NCBI GenBank assembly: GCA_024637045.1
Contig: JAGXFX010000009.1
Span: forward strand, 1 to 64,000
Length of the DNA stretch: 64,000 bases
Direction of reading: 5' to 3'
Source of the DNA: Soehngenia sp.
GTDB lineage: Bacteria; Bacillota; Clostridia; Tissierellales; Tissierellaceae
Shown piece after piece: positions 15,257 to 24,608 of the stretch. The notes under the pieces were generated by a model. The model searched no databases and was not told the origin of the DNA. It saw only the letters and a list, made by a program, of their open reading frames with translations. Position 1 is the first letter of the stretch; every line of letters starts with the position of its first letter. A program made the position numbers and the translations under genes.

Positions 15257-15892
15257 TTGGCATACTTAAAGGTAAAAAGATTAATAGATATAGTACTATC
15301 AACAATAGGACTAATCGTATTATCACCTATTTTTTTAATTTTGGTATTATCAATTAAAATAGACTCTCCCGGTTCTGTTCTCTTTAAACAGAAGAGAGTT
15401 GGAATACATAAGAGCCATTTTAATATTTTGAAGTTTAGAACCATGCGAATTGATACACCCCAGGATACACCAACACATATGTTGAAAAATCCTGAGCAGT
15501 GGATTACAAAAGTTGGTAAGTTTTTAAGAAAGACAAGCTTAGACGAACTACCACAAATCATTAACATCTTAAATGGTGAAATGAGCATTATTGGACCAAG
15601 ACCAGCGCTGTGGAATCAGTATGATCTTATTGAAGAAAGAGACAAATACAATGCAAATGATATACCAGTTGGTCTTACAGGCTGGGCACAAATTAATGGT
15701 CGAGATGAATTACCTATAGAGAAAAAAGCCAAGTTAGATGGAGATTACGTAAGAAGAAGGAGTTTGTGGTTCGACTTATTATGCTTCTTAGGAACATTTA
15801 CAGCAGTACTTAGAAGAAAAGGCGTAATTGAGGGTGGCACAGGAGTATTGGGAAAAATGACTAAAGAAAAAGATGGTAGAAAGAAGTCTTAG
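15257..15892 (+). CDS. Initiating undecaprenyl-phosphate sugar-1-phosphate transferase (short form)
   Basis: Transfers the first sugar phosphate of the repeat unit to undecaprenyl phosphate. The 211-residue protein corresponds to the catalytic PglC/WcaJ C-terminal domain: one membrane-inserting helix near residues 10-35 (DIVLSTIGLIVLSPIFLILVLSIK), then KQKRVG, FKFRTM-type ILKFRTM, the acidic LRKTSLDELPQ and GPRPAL motifs. The multi-spanning and CoA_binding_3 front of WbaP-type enzymes is missing. It starts with TTG behind AGGAGGT. It probably begins assembly on the cytoplasmic face for the flippase/polymerase encoded downstream. The sugar (a UDP-linked N-acetylhexosamine or hexose) is not resolved. 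Confidence 0.9.
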   Translation: MAYLKVKRLIDIVLSTIGLIVLSPIFLILVLSIKIDSPGSVLFKQKRVGIHKSHFNILKFRTMRIDTPQDTPTHMLKNPEQWITKVGKFLRKTSLDELPQIINILNGEMSIIGPRPALWNQYDLIEERDKYNANDIPVGLTGWAQINGRDELPIEKKAKLDGDYVRRRSLWFDLLCFLGTFTAVLRRKGVIEGGTGVLGKMTKEKDGRKKS

Positions 15893-15939
15893 TCTTTTCA
15901 CTTCCAAATTTCTGCTTTCGATTTTTATGAGGTGACAAA

Positions 15940-16797
15940 ATGAAAAATATATTAATCACTGGTAAGAATAGTTACATAGGGACATCTTTAGAGAATTGGC
16001 TTATGAGAGAACCTGATAAATATAAAATAGATAAAATTAGTATGAAAGATGGCTCTTGGAAAGAGAAGGATTTTTCTAAATATGATGTTGTATTTCATGT
16101 TGCAGGGATAGCTCACGTGTCATCTGATCCAAAGATGGAAGATCTCTACTATAAAGTGAATAGAGACTTAACGATTGAAACTGCTGAGAAAGCCAAGGTA
16201 GAAGGAGTAAAGCAGTTCATTTTTATGAGCAGCATCATTGTTTATGGAGATAGCAGTAATGGTAAGAGAATTATTGATAGGAATACTGATCCAACACCAA
16301 GTAACTTCTATGGGAATAGTAAGCTGCAGGCTGAAGAAGGCATCAAGCATTTAGAGACTGATGACTTCAAGATTGTGGTTCTTAGGCCGCCAATGATTTA
16401 TGGTAAAGGGTCCAAGGGAAATTATCCTAGACTTGCAAATATGGCCAGGAAGATTCCTGTATTCCCTAACATCGATAATGAGCGTAGTATGATTCATATA
16501 GATAATCTTTGTGAGTTCATCAAGGTCATAATAGATAATGAAGAGACGGGGTTGTATTTTCCTCAGAACAGAGAGTATGTAAAAACCAGCGAACTGGTGG
16601 AAACAATAGCTGAAGTTCATGGGAAGAAAATTATGATGACAAGGGTATTTAATCCTGTGTTGAAGTTGATGTTTGGGATTGGAATAGTTAATAAGGTTTT
16701 CGGCAATTTGGTTTATGAGAAGTCAATGAGTGACTATGATAAGGCGGGTTACCAAATAAGAGATTTTAGAGACTCGATTGAGTTGACGGAGAAATAA
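15940..16797 (+). CDS. NAD-dependent epimerase/reductase (extended SDR)
   Basis: A 285-residue extended short-chain dehydrogenase acting on a nucleotide sugar. The N-terminal motif ITGKNSYIGTSL is a variant of GxxGxxG; the catalytic set is the SS in FMSSIIVYGD and YGNSK (Tyr-x3-Lys). RPPMIYGKGSKGNY and the IHIDNLCEFI region are typical of UDP-sugar epimerases and 4-reductases of the WbpV/Gne kind. Its place right after the initiating transferase suggests it makes the first sugar, for example by 4-epimerisation or 4-ketoreduction of a UDP-N-acetylhexosamine. The exact reaction cannot be told from sequence alone. Confidence 0.8.
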   Translation: MKNILITGKNSYIGTSLENWLMREPDKYKIDKISMKDGSWKEKDFSKYDVVFHVAGIAHVSSDPKMEDLYYKVNRDLTIETAEKAKVEGVKQFIFMSSIIVYGDSSNGKRIIDRNTDPTPSNFYGNSKLQAEEGIKHLETDDFKIVVLRPPMIYGKGSKGNYPRLANMARKIPVFPNIDNERSMIHIDNLCEFIKVIIDNEETGLYFPQNREYVKTSELVETIAEVHGKKIMMTRVFNPVLKLMFGIGIVNKVFGNLVYEKSMSDYDKAGYQIRDFRDSIELTEK

Positions 16798-18069
16798 GTG
16801 GGAAGGGTGGATAAGAGCTTGAAAAAACATATATTAGTAATTGCGCAATATTTCTACCCTGAACAGTTTCGTATTAATGATATATGTACTGAGTGGGTCA
16901 AAAGAGGATATAAAGTAACCGTAGTTACAGGCATTCCAAACTACCCACAAGGCAAATACTATGAAGGGTATGGACTATTCAAGAAAAGAAAAGAAACCTA
17001 TAACGGTATGGATATTATTAGGATTCCTCTTGTCCCAAGAGGAAATAATGCAATTATGTTGGTACTTAATTATCTGTCTTTTGTTGTTTCCGGGTTCTTC
17101 TGGAAAACTTTCACTAAAATTAAAGCGGATTATGTATTCATATTTGAGGTCTCTCCGATGACACAAGCTCTTCCTGGTGTTTGGTATGCAAGGAAGAGAA
17201 AGATTCCATGTTACTTGTATGTTACAGATTTATGGCCAGAGAACGTTGAGATAGTAGCAGGCATCACTAACAAAAGAATCCTTAATGCTATTGGTGTCAT
17301 GGTTGACTATATTTATAAACGGTGCGATAGAATTTTCACCTCATCCGAGAGTTTTATACAAGCAATTGTAGATCGTGGAACTGAAAGAGAAAAACTAGAA
17401 TTCTGGCCTCAATATGCAGAGGATTACTATAGGCCAGTTGATAAAGGTGATGCAAACATCCCTGAGATTCCAAAGGACGATCTATTCAATATTATTTTTG
17501 CTGGCAACATTGGATTTGCGCAAGGTTTAGATGTGCTTCCTGAAGCGGCAAAAATTCTTAAAGCGGCAAATACAAAAGTAAGATTCAATATCGTTGGAGA
17601 TGGTCGGTTTAAAGAAACACTTAAGTCAAACGTTGTAGAAAGTCAAGTTGCTGACTACTTTAATTTTATTGATAAGCAGCCAGCTACACGTATTCCAGAA
17701 TTTATGGCTGTTAGTGATGCTACTTTAATAAGTTTATCTAAAAGCAAAGTGTTTTCCATAACACTTCCTGCAAAAACTCAATCATGTCTAGCTTGTGGAG
17801 TTCCAGTAATCGTTTCAGCTGATGGAGAAATTCAGGATGTAATTAATAAGGCTGATGCAGGAGTTTGTAGCGATGCTGGTGATGCGAAAGGATTAGCTGA
17901 GAATATTAAAAAGTTAGTTAGTATGCCAACTGAGAAACATAGAAATATGGCTCAAAATGCTGTGGACTATTATCAAAAGAATTTTGATAAGGAAACGCTA
18001 CTTAATAGAATGGATCAATTGTTTTCAAATAACAACAATCGAAATGAAGGAGATAAGAAATATGTTTAA
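16798..18069 (+). CDS. wbuB: Glycosyltransferase family 4, WbuB-like
   Basis: A GT-B glycosyltransferase of 423 residues. The opening HILVIAQYFYPEQFRINDI, then VTGIPNYPQGKYYEGY, is characteristic of the WbuB group, which in E. coli O26 is assigned to L-FucNAc transfer. The donor-binding half begins near NIIFAGNIGFAQG and contains the acidic/SKSKVFSITLPAK segment with CGVPVIVSADGE. The neighbouring fnlABC genes, which would make the UDP-L-FucNAc donor, support this role. The GTG start follows the previous stop without a gap and has GGAG six bases upstream; an in-frame TTG seven codons later (MKKHILVIAQ) is an alternative. The end overlaps the next gene by 8 bp. Confidence 0.85.
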   Translation: MGRVDKSLKKHILVIAQYFYPEQFRINDICTEWVKRGYKVTVVTGIPNYPQGKYYEGYGLFKKRKETYNGMDIIRIPLVPRGNNAIMLVLNYLSFVVSGFFWKTFTKIKADYVFIFEVSPMTQALPGVWYARKRKIPCYLYVTDLWPENVEIVAGITNKRILNAIGVMVDYIYKRCDRIFTSSESFIQAIVDRGTEREKLEFWPQYAEDYYRPVDKGDANIPEIPKDDLFNIIFAGNIGFAQGLDVLPEAAKILKAANTKVRFNIVGDGRFKETLKSNVVESQVADYFNFIDKQPATRIPEFMAVSDATLISLSKSKVFSITLPAKTQSCLACGVPVIVSADGEIQDVINKADAGVCSDAGDAKGLAENIKKLVSMPTEKHRNMAQNAVDYYQKNFDKETLLNRMDQLFSNNNNRNEGDKKYV

Positions 18070-19084
18070 GGACAAAACATTATTGATTACAGGTGGAACA
18101 GGCTCTTTTGGAAATGCTGTTATGAAGAGATTCTTATATACAGATGTAAAAGAAATCCGTATTTTTTCTCGTGATGAAAAGAAACAGGATGACATGAGAA
18201 AGCAGTACAAAAATGATAAATTGAAGTTCTATATAGGCGATGTAAGAGACTTAGCTAGCGTTAAAAATTCGCTGCATGGTGTGGACTTTGTGTTTCATGC
18301 AGCGGCTCTTAAACAAGTACCTTCTTGCGAGTTCTTTCCATTGGAGGCAGTTAAAACCAATGTGCTTGGCACAGACAATGTTCTTACTGGAGCTATTGAA
18401 ATGAGAGTTAAGAAGGTGATTTGCCTTTCAACTGATAAGGCAGCTTACCCAATCAATGCAATGGGAATCTCAAAAGCTATGATGGAAAAAGTTTTTGTAG
18501 CAAAATCAAAAACAGTAGATCCAGAGAGAACTTTGATCTATGGAACAAGATATGGAAATGTTATGGCTTCAAGAGGTTCAGTTATTCCTCTATTTGTAGA
18601 TCAAATAAAAAGTGGACAACCTTTAACAGTGACGGATCCAAACATGACAAGATTCTTGATGAGTTTAGAAGAAGCTGTTGAACTTGTTGTGTTTGCATTT
18701 GAGAATGCTGAAGCGGGGGATATTATGGTCCAAAAATCTCCTGCCTCTACGATTGGGGACTTAGCTCAAGCAATTAAAGAGCTATTTAATGCAGATAATG
18801 AGATTAAAATTATTGGTACTCGCCACGGAGAAAAGTTGTACGAAACGCTTCTAACTAAGGAAGAGCATGTAGGTGCACAGGACATGGGTGGCTTCTATAG
18901 AGTGCCTGCTGATAAACGAGATCTGAACTATGATAAGTATTTCGTCGAAGGAAACGAAGAACTTCAGCAAGTTGAAGATTACAATTCTCATAATACAGAA
19001 AGACTTAACGTGGAGCAGATTAAAGAGAAGCTGCTCATACTTGATTATATACAGGAAGAGTTAAAAAACTGGGAGGGAAGATAA
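18062..19084 (+). CDS. fnlA: UDP-GlcNAc 4,6-dehydratase/5-epimerase (FnlA/CapE type)
   Basis: The first enzyme of UDP-L-FucNAc synthesis. A CapD/FnlA-family SDR of about 340 residues: ITGGTGSFGNAVMKR (nucleotide loop), RDEKKQDDMR, FHAAALKQVPSCEFFPLEA, and STDKAAYPINAMGISKAMMEK, where the family carries MGxSK instead of YxxxK. TRYGNVMASRGSVIPLF and the HGEKLYETLL segment are further family markers. The track ORF is over-extended by 35 codons into the preceding gene; the ATG at 18062, with GAAGGAGA upstream, is the real start. The next gene begins on the last base of this one, in keeping with co-translation in a three-enzyme unit. Confidence 0.92.
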   Translation: MFKDKTLLITGGTGSFGNAVMKRFLYTDVKEIRIFSRDEKKQDDMRKQYKNDKLKFYIGDVRDLASVKNSLHGVDFVFHAAALKQVPSCEFFPLEAVKTNVLGTDNVLTGAIEMRVKKVICLSTDKAAYPINAMGISKAMMEKVFVAKSKTVDPERTLIYGTRYGNVMASRGSVIPLFVDQIKSGQPLTVTDPNMTRFLMSLEEAVELVVFAFENAEAGDIMVQKSPASTIGDLAQAIKELFNADNEIKIIGTRHGEKLYETLLTKEEHVGAQDMGGFYRVPADKRDLNYDKYFVEGNEELQQVEDYNSHNTERLNVEQIKEKLLILDYIQEELKNWEGR

Positions 19085-19938
19085 TGAAGGTCTTAATCCT
19101 AGGTGGAACAGGCATGGCAGGGCATACCATTTCAATCTACTTTAAAGAAGCTGGCCATGATGTGACCGGTTTTAGTAGAAGCAAAGTGGAATACTGTAAA
19201 AACATAAATGGAGATATCACGGATTTAGAGAATCTAAAGAACATTATCAGTCAAGGTCAATATGATGCCATTATAAATGCCATAGGAATATTAAATCAAG
19301 ACGCAGAAGATCACAAATCAAATGCAGTCTTATTGAATAGTTACTTACCGCATTTCCTAAGCGATACAACTAAAGATACTAAGACAAGAGTTATTCATAT
19401 GAGTACGGACTGTGTTTTTTCTGGAAAAACTGGTGGTTACTCAGAGACATCATTTAGAGATGGAGAAACCTTCTACGATAGATCAAAGGCGTTAGGTGAA
19501 CTAGAAAACAATAAAGATCTTACATTTAGAAATTCAATTATCGGGCCTGACATGAGTGAAAGAGGAATAGGACTTTTTAATTGGTTCATGAAGCAAGAAG
19601 GTCAGATTAATGGTTTTACAAAAGCCATATGGACGGGCGTAACAACACTAACATTAGCAAAGGCAATGGAACAGGCCTTAAGAGAGAATCTAACAGGTCT
19701 TTATAATCTGGTTAATAATGAAACTATTAGTAAGTATGAGTTACTAAAACTCTTCAATAAATATATGAAAGATGAACAGATTGAGATTTTACTAAGTGAT
19801 AAACTTTCACCAGATAAATCTTTAATTAACAATCGAACTGATTTTTCATTTAGAGTACCTAGTTATGAAGCTATGGTAGCTGAGATGAAAGAATGGATAG
19901 ATAACCATAAAAATCTCTATCCACACTATTTCAAGTAG
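19084..19938 (+). CDS. fnlB: RmlD-like SDR reductase (FnlB/CapF type)
   Basis: A 284-residue SDR with GGTGMAGHTISIYF at the N-terminus, MSTDCVFSGKTGGYSE (the RmlD-like STDxVF motif) and YDRSKALGE (Tyr-x3-Lys). In the UDP-L-FucNAc pathway this second enzyme completes epimerisation and reduces the 4-keto intermediate to UDP-2-acetamido-2,6-dideoxy-L-talose. CapF proteins of S. aureus also carry a C-terminal cupin; this protein has the shorter, FnlB-like length. The position between the 4,6-dehydratase and the 2-epimerase genes makes the assignment firm even though sequence alone would only give RmlD family. Confidence 0.85.
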   Translation: MKVLILGGTGMAGHTISIYFKEAGHDVTGFSRSKVEYCKNINGDITDLENLKNIISQGQYDAIINAIGILNQDAEDHKSNAVLLNSYLPHFLSDTTKDTKTRVIHMSTDCVFSGKTGGYSETSFRDGETFYDRSKALGELENNKDLTFRNSIIGPDMSERGIGLFNWFMKQEGQINGFTKAIWTGVTTLTLAKAMEQALRENLTGLYNLVNNETISKYELLKLFNKYMKDEQIEILLSDKLSPDKSLINNRTDFSFRVPSYEAMVAEMKEWIDNHKNLYPHYFK

Positions 19939-19951
19939 GGGGAAAGTTTAA

Positions 19952-21076
19952 ATGAAGAAATTAAAATTAATGACAATCGTGGGTACTCGCCCTGAAATCA
20001 TAAAACTTTCTGAGGTGATTAAGAAAAGCGATAAATACTTTGAGCATATATTGGTTCATACAGGTCAGAATTATGACTATGAACTGAACCAAGTGTTTTT
20101 TGAAAATCTAGATATAAGAGAACCTAATTTTTATCTTAATGTTGTAGGGGACAATTTGGGTCAAACCATGGGGAATGTATTAGCTAAGTCTTATGAAATC
20201 ATGGTGGAAGAACAACCGGATGCTTTACTTGTTTTAGGTGATACCAATTCATGTCTAAGTGTGATTTCTGCCAAGAGGCTTAAAATTCCAATTTTTCACA
20301 TGGAAGCTGGTAACAGATGTTTTGATGAAAACCTTCCAGAAGAGATTAATAGAAGGATTGTAGATCATACAAGTGATGTAAATCTTTGTTATACAGAACA
20401 CGCAAGGAATTACTTGAATTGGGAAGGTGTCCCAAAGGAACTGACTTACGTTGTTGGTTCACCTATGGCTGAAGTATTAAAAGCAAATAAAGAGAAAATC
20501 GATGGTAGTAAGGTGCTTGAGACATTGGGATTAGAAAAAGGTAAGTATATTCTATTATCAGCTCACCGTGAAGAAAATATTGATAATGAAGATAATTTTA
20601 TGGCTTTAATGAATGCTGTAAATGCAATGGCTGAAAATTATGATCTTACTATTATCTATAGTAATCATCCGAGAAGCAAGAAGTTTATTGAACAACGAGG
20701 ATTTAAGTTTCATCCTAACGTGAGAAGTTTACAGCCATTTGGATTTGCTGATTATAATCATCTTCAGCAGAACTCTTTTTGTGTAGTGTCTGATAGCGGG
20801 ACAATTGCAGAAGAAGCTTCTTATTTTAAGTTTCCTGCAGTATCTGTAAGAACAAGTACTGAGAGACCAGAAGCCTTAGATAAGGGTAATATGGTAATTG
20901 GAAGCATAACAACTGAACAAGTTCTCCAAGCTGTAGATATGGCTGTTGAGATGAATGCTCAAGGAGATATTGGAGAAGATGTTCCAAATTATGTAGATGA
21001 GAATGTAAGTACTAAGGTAGTTAAACTAATTCAAAGTTATACAGGGATAGTAAATAAGATGGTGTGGAGGAAGTAA
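19952..21076 (+). CDS. fnlC: UDP-HexNAc 2-epimerase (FnlC/CapG type)
   Basis: A 374-residue WecB-family non-hydrolysing 2-epimerase. Family marks are TIVGTRPEIIKLSEVI, LVHTGQNYDYELNQVFFE, the VLGDTNS motif, HMEAGNRCFDENLPEEINRRIVDH and SAHREENID; the GxIAEEAS-type DSGTIAEEASYFKFPAV closes the active site. Together with the two preceding genes it would convert the L-talo to the L-fuco sugar nucleotide, finishing UDP-L-FucNAc. WecB acting on UDP-GlcNAc is the alternative, but the gene order argues for FnlC. It has a GGGGGAAAG site. Confidence 0.9.
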   Translation: MKKLKLMTIVGTRPEIIKLSEVIKKSDKYFEHILVHTGQNYDYELNQVFFENLDIREPNFYLNVVGDNLGQTMGNVLAKSYEIMVEEQPDALLVLGDTNSCLSVISAKRLKIPIFHMEAGNRCFDENLPEEINRRIVDHTSDVNLCYTEHARNYLNWEGVPKELTYVVGSPMAEVLKANKEKIDGSKVLETLGLEKGKYILLSAHREENIDNEDNFMALMNAVNAMAENYDLTIIYSNHPRSKKFIEQRGFKFHPNVRSLQPFGFADYNHLQQNSFCVVSDSGTIAEEASYFKFPAVSVRTSTERPEALDKGNMVIGSITTEQVLQAVDMAVEMNAQGDIGEDVPNYVDENVSTKVVKLIQSYTGIVNKMVWRK

Positions 21077-21077
21077 T

Positions 21078-22232
21078 TTGAAAAAAAAAATATTAATATT
21101 TACTGCGTACTATTCACCTGCAGTTAAAGGTGGAGGACCTATTCAATCAATTCGTAACTTAACAGATAATCTATCCGATTATTTCGAGTTTTATATAATT
21201 ACTGGAGATAGAGATTTAGGTGATGATAGTCCCTTTGAAAACATTTCACCAAATAGATGGACAATTGCGGGGAATTCAAAAGTATTGTATGTTAACAAAA
21301 AGAGGTTGGAACTTGGGAAACTTATCGATGCCGTAAAGCAGATAGACTTTGACTTGATCTATTTAAATAGTTATTTTTCTTTTAAATTTAGTATTCTCCC
21401 ACTCTTGTTAACAAAATGTAAAATAGTAGCTTCAAAGCCAGTTTTATTAGCACCTAGAGGAGAGTTCTCTCAAGGAGCATTAAACTTAAAAAAAGGGAAA
21501 AAACGGGTATATATTTACTTTGCAAAATTGCTAAGAATATACAAGAAAGTATACTGGCATGCGACTGCACGAGAAGAAGAAAGTGACATTAAACGTACTA
21601 TAAAAACCAATGCAATTGTTAAGGTGGCTTCAAATCTGACAGCTGACTATAGTGAAATTCAATACTCAAAAAGTATTAAGAAACTAGAAGGTCACTTAAA
21701 AATAGTATTTGTATCAAGAATTCACCCAAAAAAAAATCTTCTTCAGGCTATAAAAATACTTAAAAATATAAATGGCAATATAGAATTTAACATATATGGT
21801 CCCATTGAAGATTCAAATTATTGGGAAAAGTGTAATTATGCTATTCTAGATCTGCCCGCTAATATTTCTATTCAGTATAAGGGTGTTATTAATCATGAGA
21901 ATATAATAGAGACATTTAATAAACACCACATATTTTTGTTTCCTACATTGGGCGAAAATTTTGGACATGTAATTTCGGAGGCTCTAATAGGTGGGTGTCC
22001 ACTAATAATTAGTGATCAAACACCTTGGAGAGCCTTGGAAGAAAATGGGATAGGGTTTGATATAGATTTGAGAAATATTGAAAAATTCACACGTAAAATT
22101 CAATTTTTTGTAGATATGAACAACATTGAATTTGAGGTGTATTCAAAAAATGCATTTAATTACGCTAAAAATTACTCAAAAAATAGTGATAGCAGTATTA
22201 AGATGAGAAAGATTTTTGAAGATTTATTATAA
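21078..22232 (+). CDS. Glycosyltransferase family 4
   Basis: A 384-residue GT-B enzyme. N-terminal ILIFTAYYSPAVKGGGPIQSIRNLTDNL is the typical acceptor-side GT4 opening, and the C-terminal half has IVFVSRIHPKKNLLQAIKIL followed by FLFPTLGENFGHVISEALIGGCPLIISDQTPWR, which contains the donor-binding ExxxxG-type Glu. TTG start behind GGAGG. From here to about 32.8 kb the base composition is clearly more AT-rich than the purine genes, which suggests transfer of the variable core of the locus. Donor and acceptor are unknown. Confidence 0.88.
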   Translation: MKKKILIFTAYYSPAVKGGGPIQSIRNLTDNLSDYFEFYIITGDRDLGDDSPFENISPNRWTIAGNSKVLYVNKKRLELGKLIDAVKQIDFDLIYLNSYFSFKFSILPLLLTKCKIVASKPVLLAPRGEFSQGALNLKKGKKRVYIYFAKLLRIYKKVYWHATAREEESDIKRTIKTNAIVKVASNLTADYSEIQYSKSIKKLEGHLKIVFVSRIHPKKNLLQAIKILKNINGNIEFNIYGPIEDSNYWEKCNYAILDLPANISIQYKGVINHENIIETFNKHHIFLFPTLGENFGHVISEALIGGCPLIISDQTPWRALEENGIGFDIDLRNIEKFTRKIQFFVDMNNIEFEVYSKNAFNYAKNYSKNSDSSIKMRKIFEDLL

Positions 22233-22270
22233 ATATTGTGTCTTAGAAATTGAAAAAGAGAGGTACACGT

Positions 22271-23485
22271 ATGGCGGAAAAAACTGTAATTATAATTTAT
22301 GTGTTATCTCATATTGTTTCTGCGATATATATGATCCTGAATGGCAAGTATTTAGGTGAAGCTAAAGGGATATCGTATCTGAGTTTGGATAATTTCACAA
22401 TAATTAGTTGGCTTTTCGTAATATTAATTGGCTATATATTTATGTTTGGTTTTTATAACATAACTAGAAAGAATAAACCCAGATTTTCTTTTATGCCAAG
22501 AAGTATAAAGATTAATAATAAAAAGGCTCATAGATTTATATTTATTTTAATTTTGGCACAACTTTTATTTGCATCAATAACTGGTGTTGGGAAAGTAGGA
22601 TCTAATGCTACATCAAGCTATTCATTTATATTTTCATTCTTTCGTGTGGAGAGCATTTTTTTATTCTACTACATCTGTTGTAGAGAAAATAAAAGGTTTT
22701 ATGTTCTCAATTGTTTGCTGTTTTATATATATAGATTGTCATTAGGGTGGACAGGGTTTATTTTCCAGTATGCGATAATTGAATTTTTTCTATACTTTAA
22801 AAGGAATCCCCGAAGACGCAGACTTTCTCACATAAAATTACTACTCTATCCTAGTGTACTATTATTATTAGGTGCAAAACTGTACCAGTATTTTTATCAG
22901 CTGAAATTTTTTATTAGATTAAATACTTGGAGTTTTAAGTTAGATTACTTTGATAGTTTAACCGCATTAACTAATAGATTTTCTTTTTTTCCACTGTCAG
23001 TTTCAGTATTTCAAAACATAGAATCTATCAAGCATTTATATAACGCTGACAATATGTTTTTAAAAGAAATAATTGCAATGTTCAGACCCTTAATGCCAGG
23101 TTTTATAATGCCATATAAATCATTTAGGGCAATGAATAATATTTTCAAACAAGCAATACATTATGATATTACTCCCACAACCAGTTCTCCTGTTGGTATA
23201 TTCTCTTACTTAGTAGCTTTATTCTATTCAGATATTATAACTGGGATTGTTTGGATTATTTTGCTAATATCATTATTTATTCTGATTTCATCGGTAATTA
23301 AAACATTAGAAGAAAAATCTGGAAACTTAGATATAGTCTATTTTTTCTTGATACTTGATGTATATAATGTCGCAGCGCTGGAACAAGTGTTTTCTTATGG
23401 ATATCTAACTATATTCTATATTACTCCATTTCTCTATCTATTAGGGGTTTTAAGAAATGAAAAGGAGAGAAGAAATGAAACATAA
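22271..23485 (+). CDS. wzy: Predicted O-antigen/polysaccharide polymerase (Wzy-like)
   Basis: An integral membrane protein of about 404 residues with roughly ten hydrophobic segments and no homology visible by eye beyond Wzy-type topology. Large loop residues appear near 230-320 (for example RPLMPGFIMPYKS..TPTTSSPVG), as expected for the periplasm-facing catalytic loop of oligosaccharide repeat-unit polymerases. It is placed among glycosyltransferases in a locus that also has a Wzx flippase, and it is the only other polytopic protein there, so it is the best polymerase candidate. The track begins at a TTG; the ATG at 22271 with AGAGGT six bases upstream is preferred. Confidence 0.72.
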   Translation: MAEKTVIIIYVLSHIVSAIYMILNGKYLGEAKGISYLSLDNFTIISWLFVILIGYIFMFGFYNITRKNKPRFSFMPRSIKINNKKAHRFIFILILAQLLFASITGVGKVGSNATSSYSFIFSFFRVESIFLFYYICCRENKRFYVLNCLLFYIYRLSLGWTGFIFQYAIIEFFLYFKRNPRRRRLSHIKLLLYPSVLLLLGAKLYQYFYQLKFFIRLNTWSFKLDYFDSLTALTNRFSFFPLSVSVFQNIESIKHLYNADNMFLKEIIAMFRPLMPGFIMPYKSFRAMNNIFKQAIHYDITPTTSSPVGIFSYLVALFYSDIITGIVWIILLISLFILISSVIKTLEEKSGNLDIVYFFLILDVYNVAALEQVFSYGYLTIFYITPFLYLLGVLRNEKERRNET

Positions 23486-24545
23486 GATATTGTTTATTAC
23501 ATGCAATAATTATAAAGACACCTCATATGGAGGTGGGCAGTGTTCAAACAGAAATTTTCAGGCTCTAGAAAAATTTGGAGATGTTACACCATATTATATA
23601 ACTAAAAGATCTACCGTAAAGAGTGCTATGGCAATGATTGGAGGTTTTTTTCCTCCAACTGATTTCAATGATTTAATGAAAATCATAAGAATAATTGAAA
23701 ATGAAAGACCTAATATAATATTTTTTGATGGTTCAATCTTTGGTAAACTATCGAAGATTATTAGGCCCCAGTTCCCCTATATTAAAATTATTACTTTCTT
23801 TCATAATGTAGAAACCGACTATATAGATGTACGATTTGGGAAAAAATGGATAAAACATCTATATCGATATTTTGTAGAATTTAGCGAAAAAAGGTTGATT
23901 AGTGATAGTGATAAAATAATAGTCTTAAGCAAAAGAGATAAAGATAGAATCAAGGATTTGTATAATAGAGAGTCAGACATGATAATCCCGATAACGTTTG
24001 AGGATAAAGCTAGTATTAATCGAAAAGAAATAAATGCAGAAGATAATAAGAAGTATTGTTTGATTGTAGGTTCTATGAAAAGAGATACCTATGAAGGAGT
24101 AGAATGGTTTGTAAAATCTATTTCACCTAACATTAGCGTTCCTACAGTAATTGTGGGGAAAGGGTTTGAGCACAAGAGAGACGCCTTATCTGGTCCTAAT
24201 ATTGAGGTTGTCGGTACAGTTGATGATATATCTAAGTATTACAATAATGCGAGATTTGTAGCTATTCCAATTCTAAGTGGTGCAGGAATGAAAGTAAAAA
24301 CTGCAGAGGCATTGATGTATGGAAACTTCATATTTGGAACTTCTGAAGCATTCGAAGGATATGAACTAGATTACGACCAAGTGGGAGGTTTATGTGACAC
24401 TGAAGAAGAATTCATTCATAAAATCAGTGCTTTTTTGGATACTACCGATAAAAATTATTGTGATTATTCAAGGAAAATATTTGAAGAGAAATTTAGCAAG
24501 AATGTTTCCGATAGATTATATCGAGAATTATTGCAAGGTATTTAA
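23475..24545 (+). CDS. Glycosyltransferase (GT4-like)
   Basis: A 356-residue GT-B-type protein. Visible parts: ILFITCNNYKDTSYGGGQCSNRNF at the acceptor side, TFFHNVETDYIDVRF, and a donor half with CLIVGSMKRDTYEGVEWFVK and IPILSGAGMKVKTAEALMYG, the pattern of the GT4 ExxxxG region (KTAEAL). The ATG at 23475 has AAGGAGA in front and overlaps the polymerase gene by 11 bp; the track's earlier ATG lacks its own site. Specificity unknown; it could be the 3,6-dideoxyhexose or mannose transferase. Confidence 0.82.
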   Translation: MKHKILFITCNNYKDTSYGGGQCSNRNFQALEKFGDVTPYYITKRSTVKSAMAMIGGFFPPTDFNDLMKIIRIIENERPNIIFFDGSIFGKLSKIIRPQFPYIKIITFFHNVETDYIDVRFGKKWIKHLYRYFVEFSEKRLISDSDKIIVLSKRDKDRIKDLYNRESDMIIPITFEDKASINRKEINAEDNKKYCLIVGSMKRDTYEGVEWFVKSISPNISVPTVIVGKGFEHKRDALSGPNIEVVGTVDDISKYYNNARFVAIPILSGAGMKVKTAEALMYGNFIFGTSEAFEGYELDYDQVGGLCDTEEEFIHKISAFLDTTDKNYCDYSRKIFEEKFSKNVSDRLYRELLQGI

Positions 24546-24608
24546 ATCAGAAAATTAGATATATATTCGATTTCACTTGGCATTTTACTATAAAAGGAGG
24601 CAAATTAT

